From positions 62,001 through 126,000 of the forward strand of contig JAEZJV010000046.1 of the NCBI GenBank assembly GCA_023415635.1: a stretch of DNA of 64,000 nucleotides, written 5' to 3'. Position 1 is the first letter of the stretch. The number at the start of each line of letters is the position of its first letter. The position numbers and the translations under genes were made by a program. Positions 45,890-54,468 of the stretch are shown one piece after another. Below the pieces are notes generated by a model, which was not told where the DNA came from, searched no databases, and saw nothing but the letters and a program-made list of their open reading frames with translations. This DNA comes from Bacillota bacterium. GTDB lineage: Bacteria > Bacillota > Clostridia > Lachnospirales > Lachnospiraceae.

Positions 45890-46369
45890 ATGAAAGAGTT
45901 TATGGAGAACAATCAGGAGCTTATAAGACTAATTGATGAGTGGGGGGAAAAATTATACCTCCTTCCGGTTGAGGTAATTTCCCAAAGAAGAAATAGTCAA
46001 AATAGAACTATCAAGCAGATTGTCGGACATATGGTCGATTCAGCCTCTAACAATACGCATAGGATCATCCATATGCAATATCAATCCAGCCCACTAATCT
46101 TTCCTGATTACGCAAACAATGGCAATAATGACAGATGGATTGCAATACAAAACTATCAGGAGGAAGACTGGCGGAACTTGGTTCTGTTATGGCAATATTC
46201 CAATCTACACATTGTACATGTAATAAACAACGTAAACATGGACAAATTAGATAATACATGGATCAGTGCCCTAAATCAAACCGTCTCGTTGAAGAATATG
46301 ATTATTGGTTATCTACGGCACTTCAAACTGCATATCAGCGAAATTGAAACTCTGATATCTAATCAATAA
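45890..46369 (+). CDS. DinB-like four-helix protein
   Basis: A 159-residue protein of the DinB/YfiT metal-binding four-helix superfamily. KQIVGHMVDSASNNTHRI (about 43-60) places a His at the first metal position, and SLKNMIIGYLRHFKLHISEI (about 132-151) provides the C-terminal His pair. Members are often thiol-dependent transferases or of unknown function. AGGGGG lies 9 bases before the ATG. It is divergently transcribed from the LysR gene, its probable regulator. Confidence 0.8.
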   Translation: MKEFMENNQELIRLIDEWGEKLYLLPVEVISQRRNSQNRTIKQIVGHMVDSASNNTHRIIHMQYQSSPLIFPDYANNGNNDRWIAIQNYQEEDWRNLVLLWQYSNLHIVHVINNVNMDKLDNTWISALNQTVSLKNMIIGYLRHFKLHISEIETLISNQ

Positions 46370-46450
46370 GAAAACATAGCGGGCCGGTAGCAGCCCGCTA
46401 TGTCCATATACAACAACCCGTCAGTATTCTGTTGTTCAGTTCCAGGACTG

Positions 46451-46960
46451 TCAGAAGGTCAGCTGTTGTCTTAAATCAAATCCACTCGCCTTAAATTCTG
46501 AGAATAGAAGCTCCATAGCTTCAGGGATTACCTTGATCAGATACATGGGATGCGTAAGTTTTTGAATTGCATCTTTCGGGATTTTTTTATGCTCAAGAAG
46601 CATATGGTACTCCTCATTATCATATTCAATCAATTCTGCTTTTCCCGTTACAACAATACTTGCAATGTTGCGAAACCCTTTGTACGATTCAAATATTGCA
46701 AGACTTACATTTTTATTTTCTGAAAGTGCTTTAAATTTCATACCGCCTTCAGAAAGCAAATAAAAACTATGATTAATCCAGGTATATTCAATGGGTGTAC
46801 AACGTACAAAGTCATTATAACCGGTAGCCAGTACACAGGTACTGTGCTCCGAAAGATATTTGTCCGCAAAAGTCCAGATAGCATTACGCTCCATCTTAAG
46901 CGAAGCTTCATCATAGGTTTTCCAATAGTTTTCTGCCCTACTATATTCCTTTTTATCCAT
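46451..46960 (-). CDS. Pyridoxamine 5'-phosphate oxidase-like FMN protein
   Basis: A 169-residue split-barrel flavin-binding protein. The segment STCVLATGYNDFVRCTPIEY (about 39-58), then HSFYLLSEGGMKFKALSENKNVSLAIF and IASIVVTGKAELI, is the PPOX-superfamily pattern. Such proteins bind FMN or F420 and reduce small electrophiles; no true pyridoxine enzyme signature is visible. GGAGG lies 7 bases before the ATG. It is monocistronic and diverges from the EFR1-type gene. Confidence 0.83.
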   Translation of the reverse strand: MDKKEYSRAENYWKTYDEASLKMERNAIWTFADKYLSEHSTCVLATGYNDFVRCTPIEYTWINHSFYLLSEGGMKFKALSENKNVSLAIFESYKGFRNIASIVVTGKAELIEYDNEEYHMLLEHKKIPKDAIQKLTHPMYLIKVIPEAMELLFSEFKASGFDLRQQLTF

Positions 46961-47059
46961 CAGACCGCCTCCTATATATTATTAAATGTTTTCGGTAAGC
47001 TAGTTTGTTCTTTCATATCTTCATTGTTATTACCCTATGATTGTTGTTATTACTATTAC

Positions 47060-47088
47060 TTGTAATATTTGAATAAACATACTATAAT
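47060..47088 (+). promoter_or_regulatory. Promoter of the EFR1-type gene
   Basis: TTGTAA (47060-47065) and TATAAT (47083-47088) are 17 bases apart. Transcription would start about 35 bases before the chosen ATG at 47129, which argues against the upstream ATG at 47069. Confidence 0.72.
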
Positions 47089-47128
47089 TCTAGCATATAT
47101 TATAACCAATCTATCACGGAGCTTTTAT

Positions 47129-47911
47129 ATGAAGAAGATTTTATGCTTATATCACTCAGGTGTAGGAAATACGAAAGTAGTAGCAGATTATATTGGAATG
47201 TATATCAAGGAAATCAGAAAACAGCATATAGACGTCTATTCTATCGAGGACATACCATCTGATATCAATTACACGGAATATAATGGAGTTATTATTGGCT
47301 TTCCGACGATACATTGCAATCCTTCACTTAGAATTACTAATTTTATAAGTAACAGTATCCTGTCAGATAGACCGCTACCATTATTTATTTATACCACCTG
47401 TGGACTATATCAGGCAAATACCACAAGAATATTTTCCAAATTATGCAAAGAAAAAAACCTGTTCACAGTTCTAGATGCTTCCTTCCGTATGCCAGCTATA
47501 GATGGATTACTTCTTACAAAAAAAATTAAGTTTTTTGAGACCTGTGAAAAAAATATAAAATTAAAAATAGAATATAAATGTAATAGATTCATAGAAATTC
47601 TTGAAAGTGATTGTAATCAAAATAGAACGCCACCCTTTCAGTGGCTTAGTATAGTAAATTATCCAAATAAAATGATTGGCAGTCATTATACATTACCAAT
47701 TTACCTAAATTCAGAAAAATGTATCAGCTGCGGAACTTGTCATCAGCATTGTCCTGCACAAGCCATTATCCTAGATCATAACCTGCCTAGGTGGAACAAG
47801 GCAGCCTGTGAACGTTGCTATCGATGCATTCATCATTGTCCTGTTGATGCACTATCCTTATATAAGAAAAATGGACCTGCCAGAAAATGGAGAGCCTTCA
47901 GCATTAAATAA
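47129..47911 (+). CDS. EFR1-type flavodoxin-ferredoxin fusion
   Basis: A 260-residue redox protein. The N-terminal flavodoxin domain starts KKILCLYHSGVGNTKVVADY (2-21), with GVIIGFPTIHCNPSLRI and FIYTTCGLY. The C-terminal ferredoxin domain has CISCGTCHQHCP and CERCYRCIHHCP, giving two [4Fe-4S] clusters. This is the EFR1 architecture of anaerobic Firmicutes, assumed to shuttle electrons between flavin and Fe-S partners. A longer frame begins at 47069, but GGAGC lies 6 bases before the ATG at 47129 and the promoter position agrees. Confidence 0.9.
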   Translation: MKKILCLYHSGVGNTKVVADYIGMYIKEIRKQHIDVYSIEDIPSDINYTEYNGVIIGFPTIHCNPSLRITNFISNSILSDRPLPLFIYTTCGLYQANTTRIFSKLCKEKNLFTVLDASFRMPAIDGLLLTKKIKFFETCEKNIKLKIEYKCNRFIEILESDCNQNRTPPFQWLSIVNYPNKMIGSHYTLPIYLNSEKCISCGTCHQHCPAQAIILDHNLPRWNKAACERCYRCIHHCPVDALSLYKKNGPARKWRAFSIK

Positions 47912-47948
47912 TCAAAAACTGCTTCATCAAATATATATCACCCGGCAC

Positions 47949-48404
47949 CTATGATAGGCCTTTTAGTAGCTTCTTCCATTTACGCTGCCTATGTGAATAA
48001 AAGCATTTTGCCCATATATAGACAAACATTGTTTTCCAGCCTGCACCGATTTCAACCTCATCAGTGTAAGCTGTCTTTCCATCTTTAATACTTCTCAATA
48101 AAATCCTATGATTCCAAATCGGAACGTTTATATTTGACTCGTTTGTATAGATCTCATGCGTATCATCGCTGAACTGTATTACTTTAATTGTATGTATTCC
48201 AAATGGAATGCAACAAAAGAGCTTGAGGCTGAAGCTGAAGGTTGCACCCTCCGTCCAAGTTAACTCCTGAATTTCGTTTACCGGAGTAAAAGCTGCATAA
48301 GGTTTTGCAATATATTGCAAAGTATTTAATTGCTTTAATAGGTCGAATACTTCATTTTCCGTAACCGGAAATATGGATGTCTTTTTTAGAATTTTTGTTT
48401 TCAT
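47949..48404 (-). CDS. SRPBCC-superfamily-like protein
   Basis: A 151-residue protein. The N-terminal KKTSIFPVTENEVFDLLKQL resembles the start of the START/SRPBCC (polyketide cyclase-like) fold, followed by alternating strands and a C-terminal amphipathic helix with FVYIWAKCFYSHRQRKWKKL. The fold binds hydrophobic ligands in a deep cavity. Its ATG overlaps the stop of the MFS gene by 4 bases (ATGA), so the two are translationally coupled and may act on the same compound. Assignment rests on pattern, not on catalytic residues. Confidence 0.68.
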   Translation of the reverse strand: MKTKILKKTSIFPVTENEVFDLLKQLNTLQYIAKPYAAFTPVNEIQELTWTEGATFSFSLKLFCCIPFGIHTIKVIQFSDDTHEIYTNESNINVPIWNHRILLRSIKDGKTAYTDEVEIGAGWKTMFVYIWAKCFYSHRQRKWKKLLKGLS

Positions 48405-49609
48405 TTTCTCCTCACCTGACTGATTAATTCCTTTTCTCTTAACAAACTCATACCCAGAAGGATCAAAACTGGAAATATAAGCGCTGCCATTAAGCCATTA
48501 TTAAGCGTGTCGCCGGTAGCATCCGCTACCATTCCAACTAATGTTGGTCCCGCAGAGCATCCGGCATCACCTGCAAGAGCAAGAAGTGCATACATGGCAG
48601 TACCTCCCCCTGGAAGCTTTAATGCCGCAAGACTGAAGGTTCCAGGCCAGAAAATTCCAACCGTAAATCCGCACAAGGAACATCCAAGAAGTCCCAAAAT
48701 CTGATTTTTTGAGAAAATAGCCAGCAGATAGCAGCCGATACACAGCAAGGCACTGAGTCTCATCACAGTCTTTAGGGGAATATGGTCGCTGTATTTACCA
48801 TATAAGGCTCTTGCCGTTCCCATAAAAAAGGCAAACGCTGTCGGCCCAGCCAAATCACCAATCATCTTTGGCACCTTCAGTCCAATTTCAGCGAAGGCTG
48901 AAGCCCATTGACTCATAGACTGCTCAGATGCTCCGGCCGCCACCATCATTATTAAAATCAGCCAAAAGACCTTCTGTTTCAATAATCCTCGTATAGACAT
49001 TTTTTTATGCTCCCCTGTCACCGAATACAAAGGAACGATAGCGAAATAGAAACTATTAAAAAGTGGTATAATGGCCCATAAGCAAGCTAAAATACGCCAG
49101 TTGTCAATTGAAAATAATCGAAAGAAAAGCGTACTTACCAAAACAAGAAATACGTGCCCCCAGCAATAGAATGAATGAAGCAGGCTCATGGCTGCCTCTT
49201 TTTTCTTTGTAGGGCAGGCCTCGACAATCGGGCTGATCAACACTTCAATGATGCCTCCCCCAATGGCATAAATTGATACCGATATAAGAAGCCCGGTAAA
49301 AGGATCGCCTAATACGGAAGGCAGTACTGCTACCCCTATCAGCCCTAAAGCCGCACACCAGTGTGCTGCAATAATGGTCACACGATATCCAATCCGGTCG
49401 ATATATCGGCTACATAATGCATCCACCAAGAGTTGAATGAGAAAGTTTACAGTGGTGAGTAAGGTAATTTTTTGTAAGGATAAATTAAAAACCCCTGAAA
49501 GAGTGATAAAGAGCAGTGGTAAAAAGTTGTTCACGATAGCTTGCGTGATATAACCAAGATAACTGGCATAGATAGTATGTTCATATTGATTGCGAATACG
49601 CTGTAGCAT
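48401..49609 (-). CDS. MFS transporter, FucP/sugar-like subfamily
   Basis: A 402-residue 12-helix permease opening MLQRIRNQYEHTIYASYLGY. Motifs include SRYIDRIGYRVTII (MFS motif A-like, about 61-74), YAIGGGIIEVLISPIVEACP and LLHSFYCWGH, found in sugar- or unknown-substrate MFS proteins. The frame extends to 49693. A candidate promoter (TTGACA 49693-49688, TATGGA 49670-49665) would start transcription inside that extension, while AAGGA lies 7 bases before the ATG at 49609, so I use the latter. Coupled with the SRPBCC gene. Confidence 0.83.
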   Translation of the reverse strand: MLQRIRNQYEHTIYASYLGYITQAIVNNFLPLLFITLSGVFNLSLQKITLLTTVNFLIQLLVDALCSRYIDRIGYRVTIIAAHWCAALGLIGVAVLPSVLGDPFTGLLISVSIYAIGGGIIEVLISPIVEACPTKKKEAAMSLLHSFYCWGHVFLVLVSTLFFRLFSIDNWRILACLWAIIPLFNSFYFAIVPLYSVTGEHKKMSIRGLLKQKVFWLILIMMVAAGASEQSMSQWASAFAEIGLKVPKMIGDLAGPTAFAFFMGTARALYGKYSDHIPLKTVMRLSALLCIGCYLLAIFSKNQILGLLGCSLCGFTVGIFWPGTFSLAALKLPGGGTAMYALLALAGDAGCSAGPTLVGMVADATGDTLNNGLMAALIFPVLILLGMSLLREKELISQVRRK

Positions 49610-49986
49610 AGCTCGTTCCTTCCTGCTTAATATATTTTCAATCAAAACCTTTTTCTTCAGTACTTCCATAAGATTATGTTTATCATCTGTCAATATCCTA
49701 ATTTACACAATAACACAGAAGAGGGTGAAGAACAAGCGCTCTTCGCCCCCTTGAAGTATTTTGCTGAATTCCTTCCCTATATTCCAAAGTCTCCTTACTG
49801 TTTTCTTGAAGGAAAGCTTATGATAACCCCCAAAAAGCATTCAACGCATAATACGAAATGCTTTTATGAGTAGATGTATTACCTTACATCGCCACATCTA
49901 TATTTAAAATAATGTGTATTCTCATATTTGTATAAAAGATGGTATAATGAATTTGTAGAGACTGCAAAGGAAAGGAGAAATATCGA
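49610..49986. other. Divergent intergenic region between MFS and GNAT genes
   Basis: 377 bases with a candidate MFS promoter (49665-49693), a hairpin pairing GGGTGAAGA (about 49724) with TCTTCGCCC, an A/T-rich hairpin around 49831-49864 and a TATAAT near 49943 before the GNAT gene. A plus-strand open frame here (49676-49873) has no ribosome binding site and no recognisable domain. Confidence 0.4.
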
Positions 49987-50433
49987 ATGGAAATAGTAAA
50001 AATTATAGATAGCGATAAAACAAAGTACATGGAATTATTACTTATCGCAGATGAACAGGTAAATATGATAGAAAAGTATTTGTATCGTGGTGACATGTTT
50101 GCCTTATACGAGGATGATATCAAGGCAATTTGCGTCGTTACACAAGAGCAACCCGGCGTTTATGAAATTAAAAATATTGTTACCGTTCCAAAATATCAAC
50201 GAAAAGGATACGGAAAACAGCTAATCTCTTGTATCACTGATTACTACAAAGAAGCTGGCAACGAGTTATATGTTGGAACAGGTGATTGTCCTTCAGTACT
50301 TCATTTCTACGAGAAATGCGGATTTAAAAAATCTCACATTGTGAAAAACTTCTTTATAGATAATTACGACCACCCTATGTATGAGGAGGGGCAACAATTA
50401 GTAGATATGATCTATCTTAAAAAGAATCTTTAG
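49987..50433 (+). CDS. GNAT family N-acetyltransferase
   Basis: A 148-residue acetyl-CoA-dependent acyltransferase. Motif A is in VTVPKYQRKGYGKQLISCIT (about 74-93), with the Q/R-x-x-G-x-G/A pyrophosphate loop. ELYVGTGDCPSVLHFYEKCGFKK (motif B) follows. AAGGAG lies 9 bases before the ATG. The substrate may be a small amine or protein terminus. Neither neighbour gives a clue. Confidence 0.9.
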   Translation: MEIVKIIDSDKTKYMELLLIADEQVNMIEKYLYRGDMFALYEDDIKAICVVTQEQPGVYEIKNIVTVPKYQRKGYGKQLISCITDYYKEAGNELYVGTGDCPSVLHFYEKCGFKKSHIVKNFFIDNYDHPMYEEGQQLVDMIYLKKNL

Positions 50434-50439
50434 CATGAA

Positions 50440-50577
50440 GCAGACTGTGTCGGGGGGCGGGGGAATTAAAATCCCAAAAATGAAGTCAAGGCAAGGGTTA
50501 CAGCCTTTATGGCATATCTGGGATTTTGTTTAATTCCAGGGCATAAATCCGTAAAAACATAATTAGAATTACAGTCT
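50440..50577. other. Structured region downstream of the GNAT gene
   Basis: Nested complementary segments: AGACTGT (50442-50448) with ACAGTCT (50571-50577), GGAATTAAAATCCCA (50462-50476) with 50519-50537 (bulged), and AAGGC/GCCTT inside. A G-rich run (G6-C-G5, 50452-50463) is striking in this AT-rich DNA. It may end transcripts of the convergent GNAT and RidA genes; no U-run is obvious. Confidence 0.45.
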
Positions 50578-50595
50578 CCCGCTCTGCTCTAGCAT

Positions 50596-50961
50596 TTATT
50601 TTTTATAAGCAATTGCATCAATTTGAACATGCAACCCATCAGGCCCGCCTATATGAGCAAACTCTGTCTGAATGGTTTTTCTTGCTGGGTAAACACCCCC
50701 AAACCGCTCCTTAAATACCTTTTCCATAATTGGAATATTCCAAGCATCCTTAAGCAAAACATCCATCTTTACTACATTACTTAAGGTCAAGTTTAATTTT
50801 CCCAGACGTCCCTCCATATCATTTAATGCTCCATGCACCTGATCTTCAATTGAGGACCCAACGTTTCCAACACAAAAGCTAATAAAAACAAAATCCCCTG
50901 CTTCAACTATTTCTGAATAGGCATACTCTTCATTTACATTTGTTCTGACAATACTACTCAT
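50596..50961 (-). CDS. RidA family protein
   Basis: A 121-residue member of the RidA/YjgF/UK114 family, trimeric proteins that hydrolyse reactive imines/enamines formed by PLP enzymes. FVFISFCVGNVGSSIEDQVH (about 27-46), ALNDMEGRLGKLNLTLSNVVKMDVLL and the conserved Arg in YPARKTIQTEF are recognisable. The C-terminal GLHVQIDAIAYKK departs from the usual VEIEAIA, so it may belong to a Rid subfamily with a different preference. AAGGAGGAG precedes the ATG. Monocistronic. Confidence 0.88.
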   Translation of the reverse strand: MSSIVRTNVNEEYAYSEIVEAGDFVFISFCVGNVGSSIEDQVHGALNDMEGRLGKLNLTLSNVVKMDVLLKDAWNIPIMEKVFKERFGGVYPARKTIQTEFAHIGGPDGLHVQIDAIAYKK

Positions 50962-51156
50962 AGCTCCTCCTTCAGCTTCCTAATCACATTTTTATTGTTT
51001 CTTTACGTCGTAACTCACGAAATCTTTGATCGATGATGTCACTGTCTCAGTAAATGGTTCGTTTTAAACTCCTTACTTTCTTTATAGATAATTTACTTAT
51101 CTATTCACATGCCCCCTTTAATATCAGTATAGCATGACAAGTCTGACACCTGTATG

Positions 51157-52077
51157 TCACACTTCTTCGTATTGCTTTAATATTTGATTACAACTTAAGC
51201 ATATCCTATCTATCAACTCAGGAGGTTCAATTACTTTAACCTGATTAGCAAATGCCAGTACTGTACCATACCAAAAATGCTCATTCCAAGGAACATTAAT
51301 CTCGTATAGAAAATCTCCGTTCTCATATTCTTCTGTAATTATTCCATTAAAATACTCTTCGCATTTAGCCCTAATGCTACTTTTGCATATTAACCTCACA
51401 CGAACACTTCTTTGCTTATTCGCAGACTCTTCCCACTTCTTCTTTGCTTCACCAATCTTATGAATTCTACTATTCTTCTGTTCTGAGATTAATAGAGTTC
51501 TCATTCTTACAAGCTTATATATTCTATAATCATTATATTTTGGATAATAGCATAACAGATACCAATTATACCACTTATACATTGTAGCAACCGGTTCAAC
51601 CTCATGGTCTTTTTCTTCATTGTCAGCGTTTGTATATGTAAATATCACTTTATGTCTAGTGTTAATGGCTCGTTGTAAAAGCATTAATTTGTCATTTGTA
51701 TTACATTTTTCTTTTAAGATCCCGAAATCTAATATAATATCAGACGTACCCTCTGGTGCAATTGCTTGCATCTTTTCTAATGTCTCATTCAATTCATCGT
51801 TATTAAAGGCGGATTGTAACCCCTGTAGCGCTGCAAGAATATATGATAAATGATTTTCTCCTACCAATTGCCGATCCATCTTAAATGAATCCAGTATTTC
51901 ATATCCGCCATCTGATCCATAATAAGTAACAACAGGTATTCCAGCTAAAGAGAGTGTGTTAATATCTCTCATAATCGTTCTTGTTGATACATTGAATCGC
52001 CTTGACAGCATCTGAGCAGTTACCCTTTTATGCGAAAGCATATAATTTGTAATTGATAGTAATCTCTCTATTTTCAC
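51157..52077 (-). CDS. HTH and WYL domain transcriptional regulator (YafY-like)
   Basis: A 306-residue regulator. The N-terminal HTH_11 domain is RLLSITNYMLSHKRVTAQML and STRTIMRDINTLSLAG (4-45). The WYL domain (about 130-215) has VIFTYTNADNEEKDHEVEP and WYNWYLLCYYPKYNDYRIYK, where the WYL triplet is literal. A C-terminal WCX-like region follows. Such proteins respond to nucleotides or small ligands. The start codon is GTG with a poor ribosome binding site. No divergent partner is seen except the pseudogene upstream. Confidence 0.9.
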   Translation of the reverse strand: MKIERLLSITNYMLSHKRVTAQMLSRRFNVSTRTIMRDINTLSLAGIPVVTYYGSDGGYEILDSFKMDRQLVGENHLSYILAALQGLQSAFNNDELNETLEKMQAIAPEGTSDIILDFGILKEKCNTNDKLMLLQRAINTRHKVIFTYTNADNEEKDHEVEPVATMYKWYNWYLLCYYPKYNDYRIYKLVRMRTLLISEQKNSRIHKIGEAKKKWEESANKQRSVRVRLICKSSIRAKCEEYFNGIITEEYENGDFLYEINVPWNEHFWYGTVLAFANQVKVIEPPELIDRICLSCNQILKQYEEV

Positions 52078-52113
52078 TATGCACCAACTTTCATTCCTAA
52101 TTCATTAAGATAA

Positions 52114-52349
52114 TTACATATCCAAATCACTCTCCGATAAAAAAACAGCATTAGCATCGTGTATGCCATAGAGCGTACCAGCTTTCTGTGAATAGTAGAT
52201 TCGTTCTTCTATGTATTCAAAAAAAATTCCTGCATTCTCCATCTCTATTTTACTATAATTGAGTATGAATAACCTCTATTATCCGTATCCTTATCATATT
52301 CAATAATTTTTACTTCCGGAAGATAAGTACTATAAACTTTCAAAATCAC
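52114..52349 (-). pseudogene. Remnant of a dTDP-4-dehydrorhamnose 3,5-epimerase-like (RmlC) gene
   Basis: A GGAGG at 52357-52353 precedes a frame reading VKIIEYDKDTDNRGYSYS, which ends in a stop after about 33 codons. A shift of one base near 52255 restores SKIEMENAGIFFEYIEERIY, then YYSQKAGTLYGIHDAN, before a stop at 52114. The DNRGY and GTLYGIH parts match RmlC-like sugar epimerases, which continue for another 90-100 residues. So the gene is frameshifted and truncated. Confidence 0.75.
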
Positions 52350-52370
52350 GATCCTCCTTACATCAAACCA

Positions 52371-52925
52371 TTATAACAATTCATCATGCTGCATTTCTTC
52401 AATTGTTTCATCACACCATTGGATAACAGCCTCACTGGATATTATACCGCTTCGCAGCACGGCCTTAATATAACAGACTCGTTCCTTCAATACTTCCTTT
52501 ATGCCCTGTTCCAGATCCTCTTGCATTCCAAGATACTTCTCTATATTCTTTTTATGGAGTTCTTTATAACTTTCTATCATCCGAATTACATTATCCCTCG
52601 GCTGACTACTTGAAAACAATAACTTCAGCATAAATTCAGAACGTATTGGCTGTTGTACAATATCTTCTAAAAGCCATGCCTCAAACTCTTGCCTTCCCTT
52701 TTCGGTTATTCCATACCTGACTTTCTTATCATTTGTTTCTCTGAAGATAATTTCAATCATCTCATCCTCCAGCATCTTCTTGAGAGTCGGATAGATATGT
52801 CCGAAATTCTCATTCCAAAATCCAGAGAGTACCTTGTCACTGTACTTTTTTATGTCATATCCGGTACTTGGTGATAGATTCAATATACCCAAAATAGCAT
52901 ACATGGATTTATTCTTAAGCGCCAT
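52371..52925 (-). CDS. PadR family regulator of the glycosyltransferase operon
   Basis: A 184-residue PadR protein with the N-terminal winged helix MALKNKSMYAILGILNLSPS, STGYDIKKYSDKVLSGFW, GHIYPTLKKMLEDEMIE and a C-terminal Vir_act_alpha_C-like helical dimerisation region (about 95-180). The frame runs to 52985, but AGGAGAGG lies 7 bases before the ATG at 52925, which also gives the canonical PadR N-terminus. It overlaps the end of the glycosyltransferase gene by 11 bases, so the repressor is the second gene of the operon it probably controls. Confidence 0.9.
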   Translation of the reverse strand: MALKNKSMYAILGILNLSPSTGYDIKKYSDKVLSGFWNENFGHIYPTLKKMLEDEMIEIIFRETNDKKVRYGITEKGRQEFEAWLLEDIVQQPIRSEFMLKLLFSSSQPRDNVIRMIESYKELHKKNIEKYLGMQEDLEQGIKEVLKERVCYIKAVLRSGIISSEAVIQWCDETIEEMQHDELL

Positions 52926-54117
52926 TCCTATTCCTCTCCTTCCAGGCATCAGCATATTTCTCAAGTTTACATATTGTTTGCTCAAGCTTAGCAGAATTCC
53001 TCATATCCCGGGAAATAATCCTGCAATTCTCCTTGATTTTTGTATCCGTTATGAGTATCTGTATCTTAGATTTCAATCTTTCTGGCGTCAAATCCTTAAT
53101 ACTTTCTGTTAATCCCAGTTCCATAGCAACAAGACGCTTGGACACCATATACTGGTCATTGACCTGTGGTAATGCAAGCATAGGAACTCCAAAATATAAC
53201 GCTTCATTCACACTGTTAAAACCTGCATGAGTAATAAATACAGCAGCCTGCTTTAAAATCTCTAGCTGCGGAAGAAAACCTTTAACCAAGAAATTCTGTG
53301 GGATTTCTCCTAATTGTGAGGCTTTGCACTTCTTGCCTATGGACATGCATACATAATAATCCGAATTACGAAATGCAGAGATACATATCTTATAAAAATC
53401 TATATAATCTGTGTTCAGACTTCCAAGCGATATATAGATAAGCTTCCTGTCTCCTATCAAGGAAAGATCTAAATCGCAGGTTTCCTGTAGCCGGTCGATG
53501 GACGGACCGGTAAATATATAGTCCGGCTCCTGTACCCCATCATCACCATTGAATTCACGAGTGGTATACACGATATTCAAATCACCTTTGCTTGTAAATA
53601 CCTGATCTATTAAAGGCTCATTAATTTTATAGCTGTCACAAATACGTTTCAATATCTGATAGCAATGATTCAATTGAGGATGAAATCCTGCCACTAGCAT
53701 CTGCTTAGGAATCGGTGCTTGACTCATAGCAAAAGAGGAATGGGAACATACAACTGGGATTTTAGTCAGCTGGTATAGGAAACAGGCTCCCCCGAAAATA
53801 GAATCACAAATAATCATATCATACAGGTCCATTTTCACAATATTGAGTATCTCAGGCAGCATCACTTCATCATACGACAAAATATACTCCATCAACATGT
53901 AAAACGCATGCTTATCTGTCGGACGGTATTCCTTCAGAAACATATCCAGCTTACTACTAAATCCAATCCATTTTGCCCCCATCTGTGTTACCTGTTCTGA
54001 AAAGGGTTCTGAACAAAAATAGCTAACCTGATTTCCTCTCTCTGTTAGTTTCTTGACCAATCCAAGCGTAGGGTTAATATGCCCATACAAATTTGCATTT
54101 ATAAATAATACATTCAT
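52915..54117 (-). CDS. Macrolide-type (MGT/UGT) glycosyltransferase
   Basis: A 400-residue GT1-family enzyme with two Rossmann domains. The acceptor domain opens NVLFINANLYGHINPTLGLV. The donor domain has KLIYISLGSLNTDYIDFYK and the GT1 signature TQAAVFITHAGFNSVNEALYFG-like FITHAGFNSVNEALYFGVPM (about 300-319). Relatives glucosylate macrolides or other small aglycones, often as self-protection. A GTG at 54126 opens the frame, but AAGGGTG lies 6 bases before the ATG at 54117. Its promoter carries a perfect 20-base inverted repeat, probably the PadR operator. Confidence 0.9.
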   Translation of the reverse strand: MNVLFINANLYGHINPTLGLVKKLTERGNQVSYFCSEPFSEQVTQMGAKWIGFSSKLDMFLKEYRPTDKHAFYMLMEYILSYDEVMLPEILNIVKMDLYDMIICDSIFGGACFLYQLTKIPVVCSHSSFAMSQAPIPKQMLVAGFHPQLNHCYQILKRICDSYKINEPLIDQVFTSKGDLNIVYTTREFNGDDGVQEPDYIFTGPSIDRLQETCDLDLSLIGDRKLIYISLGSLNTDYIDFYKICISAFRNSDYYVCMSIGKKCKASQLGEIPQNFLVKGFLPQLEILKQAAVFITHAGFNSVNEALYFGVPMLALPQVNDQYMVSKRLVAMELGLTESIKDLTPERLKSKIQILITDTKIKENCRIISRDMRNSAKLEQTICKLEKYADAWKERNRNGA

Positions 54118-54132
54118 TAATATCACCCTTCC

Positions 54133-54185
54133 ATCTATATCACTCTGATATAGATGATATTATATCAGAGTGATATAGATGTCAA
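54133..54185 (-). promoter_or_regulatory. Promoter and double PadR-type operator of the glycosyltransferase-padR operon
   Basis: A perfect 20-base inverted repeat (54133-54152 with 54161-54180, 8-base spacer). Each arm itself holds a palindrome of the form TATATCA-N3-TGATATA (54136-54152 and 54161-54177). TTGACA lies at 54185-54180 and TAATAT 17 bases on, so the operators cover both promoter hexamers. Confidence 0.82.
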
Positions 54186-54287
54186 GGTGATTATCATATT
54201 TATCAAAATTATTATGACTCAATTATTAATAGAATAATTAAAATTTCTATTATCATTAGTCCAATCAGCTATATTTAAGAGTTCAAT

Positions 54288-54312
54288 AAAAAAGGGTTCC
54301 CGGCACTGGAAC
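54288..54312 (-). terminator. Short terminator after the MBL hydrolase gene
   Basis: GTTCC (54312-54308) pairs with GGAAC (54300-54296) and is followed on the minus strand by CC and six T. The stem is short. The 351-base gap 54118-54468 otherwise holds the operator above and no convincing gene. Confidence 0.45.
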
Positions 54313-54468
54313 TTCTACTCACACTTCTCTGTCAATGTTCCAACAACTAGAAACTCTTATGTTATCATTTATGTAATCTTTATTTTTCCTGTTTGTTACA
54401 TCCATACTACTATCTCACACGTATATAGGTCACATTCTTATTTTTACAATAGAAATGCTGTATTTGTT

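Noticed and set aside
49676..49873. 65-codon plus-strand frame between MFS and GNAT genes
   Set aside because: No ribosome binding site, overlaps the MFS promoter and two hairpins, no known domain.
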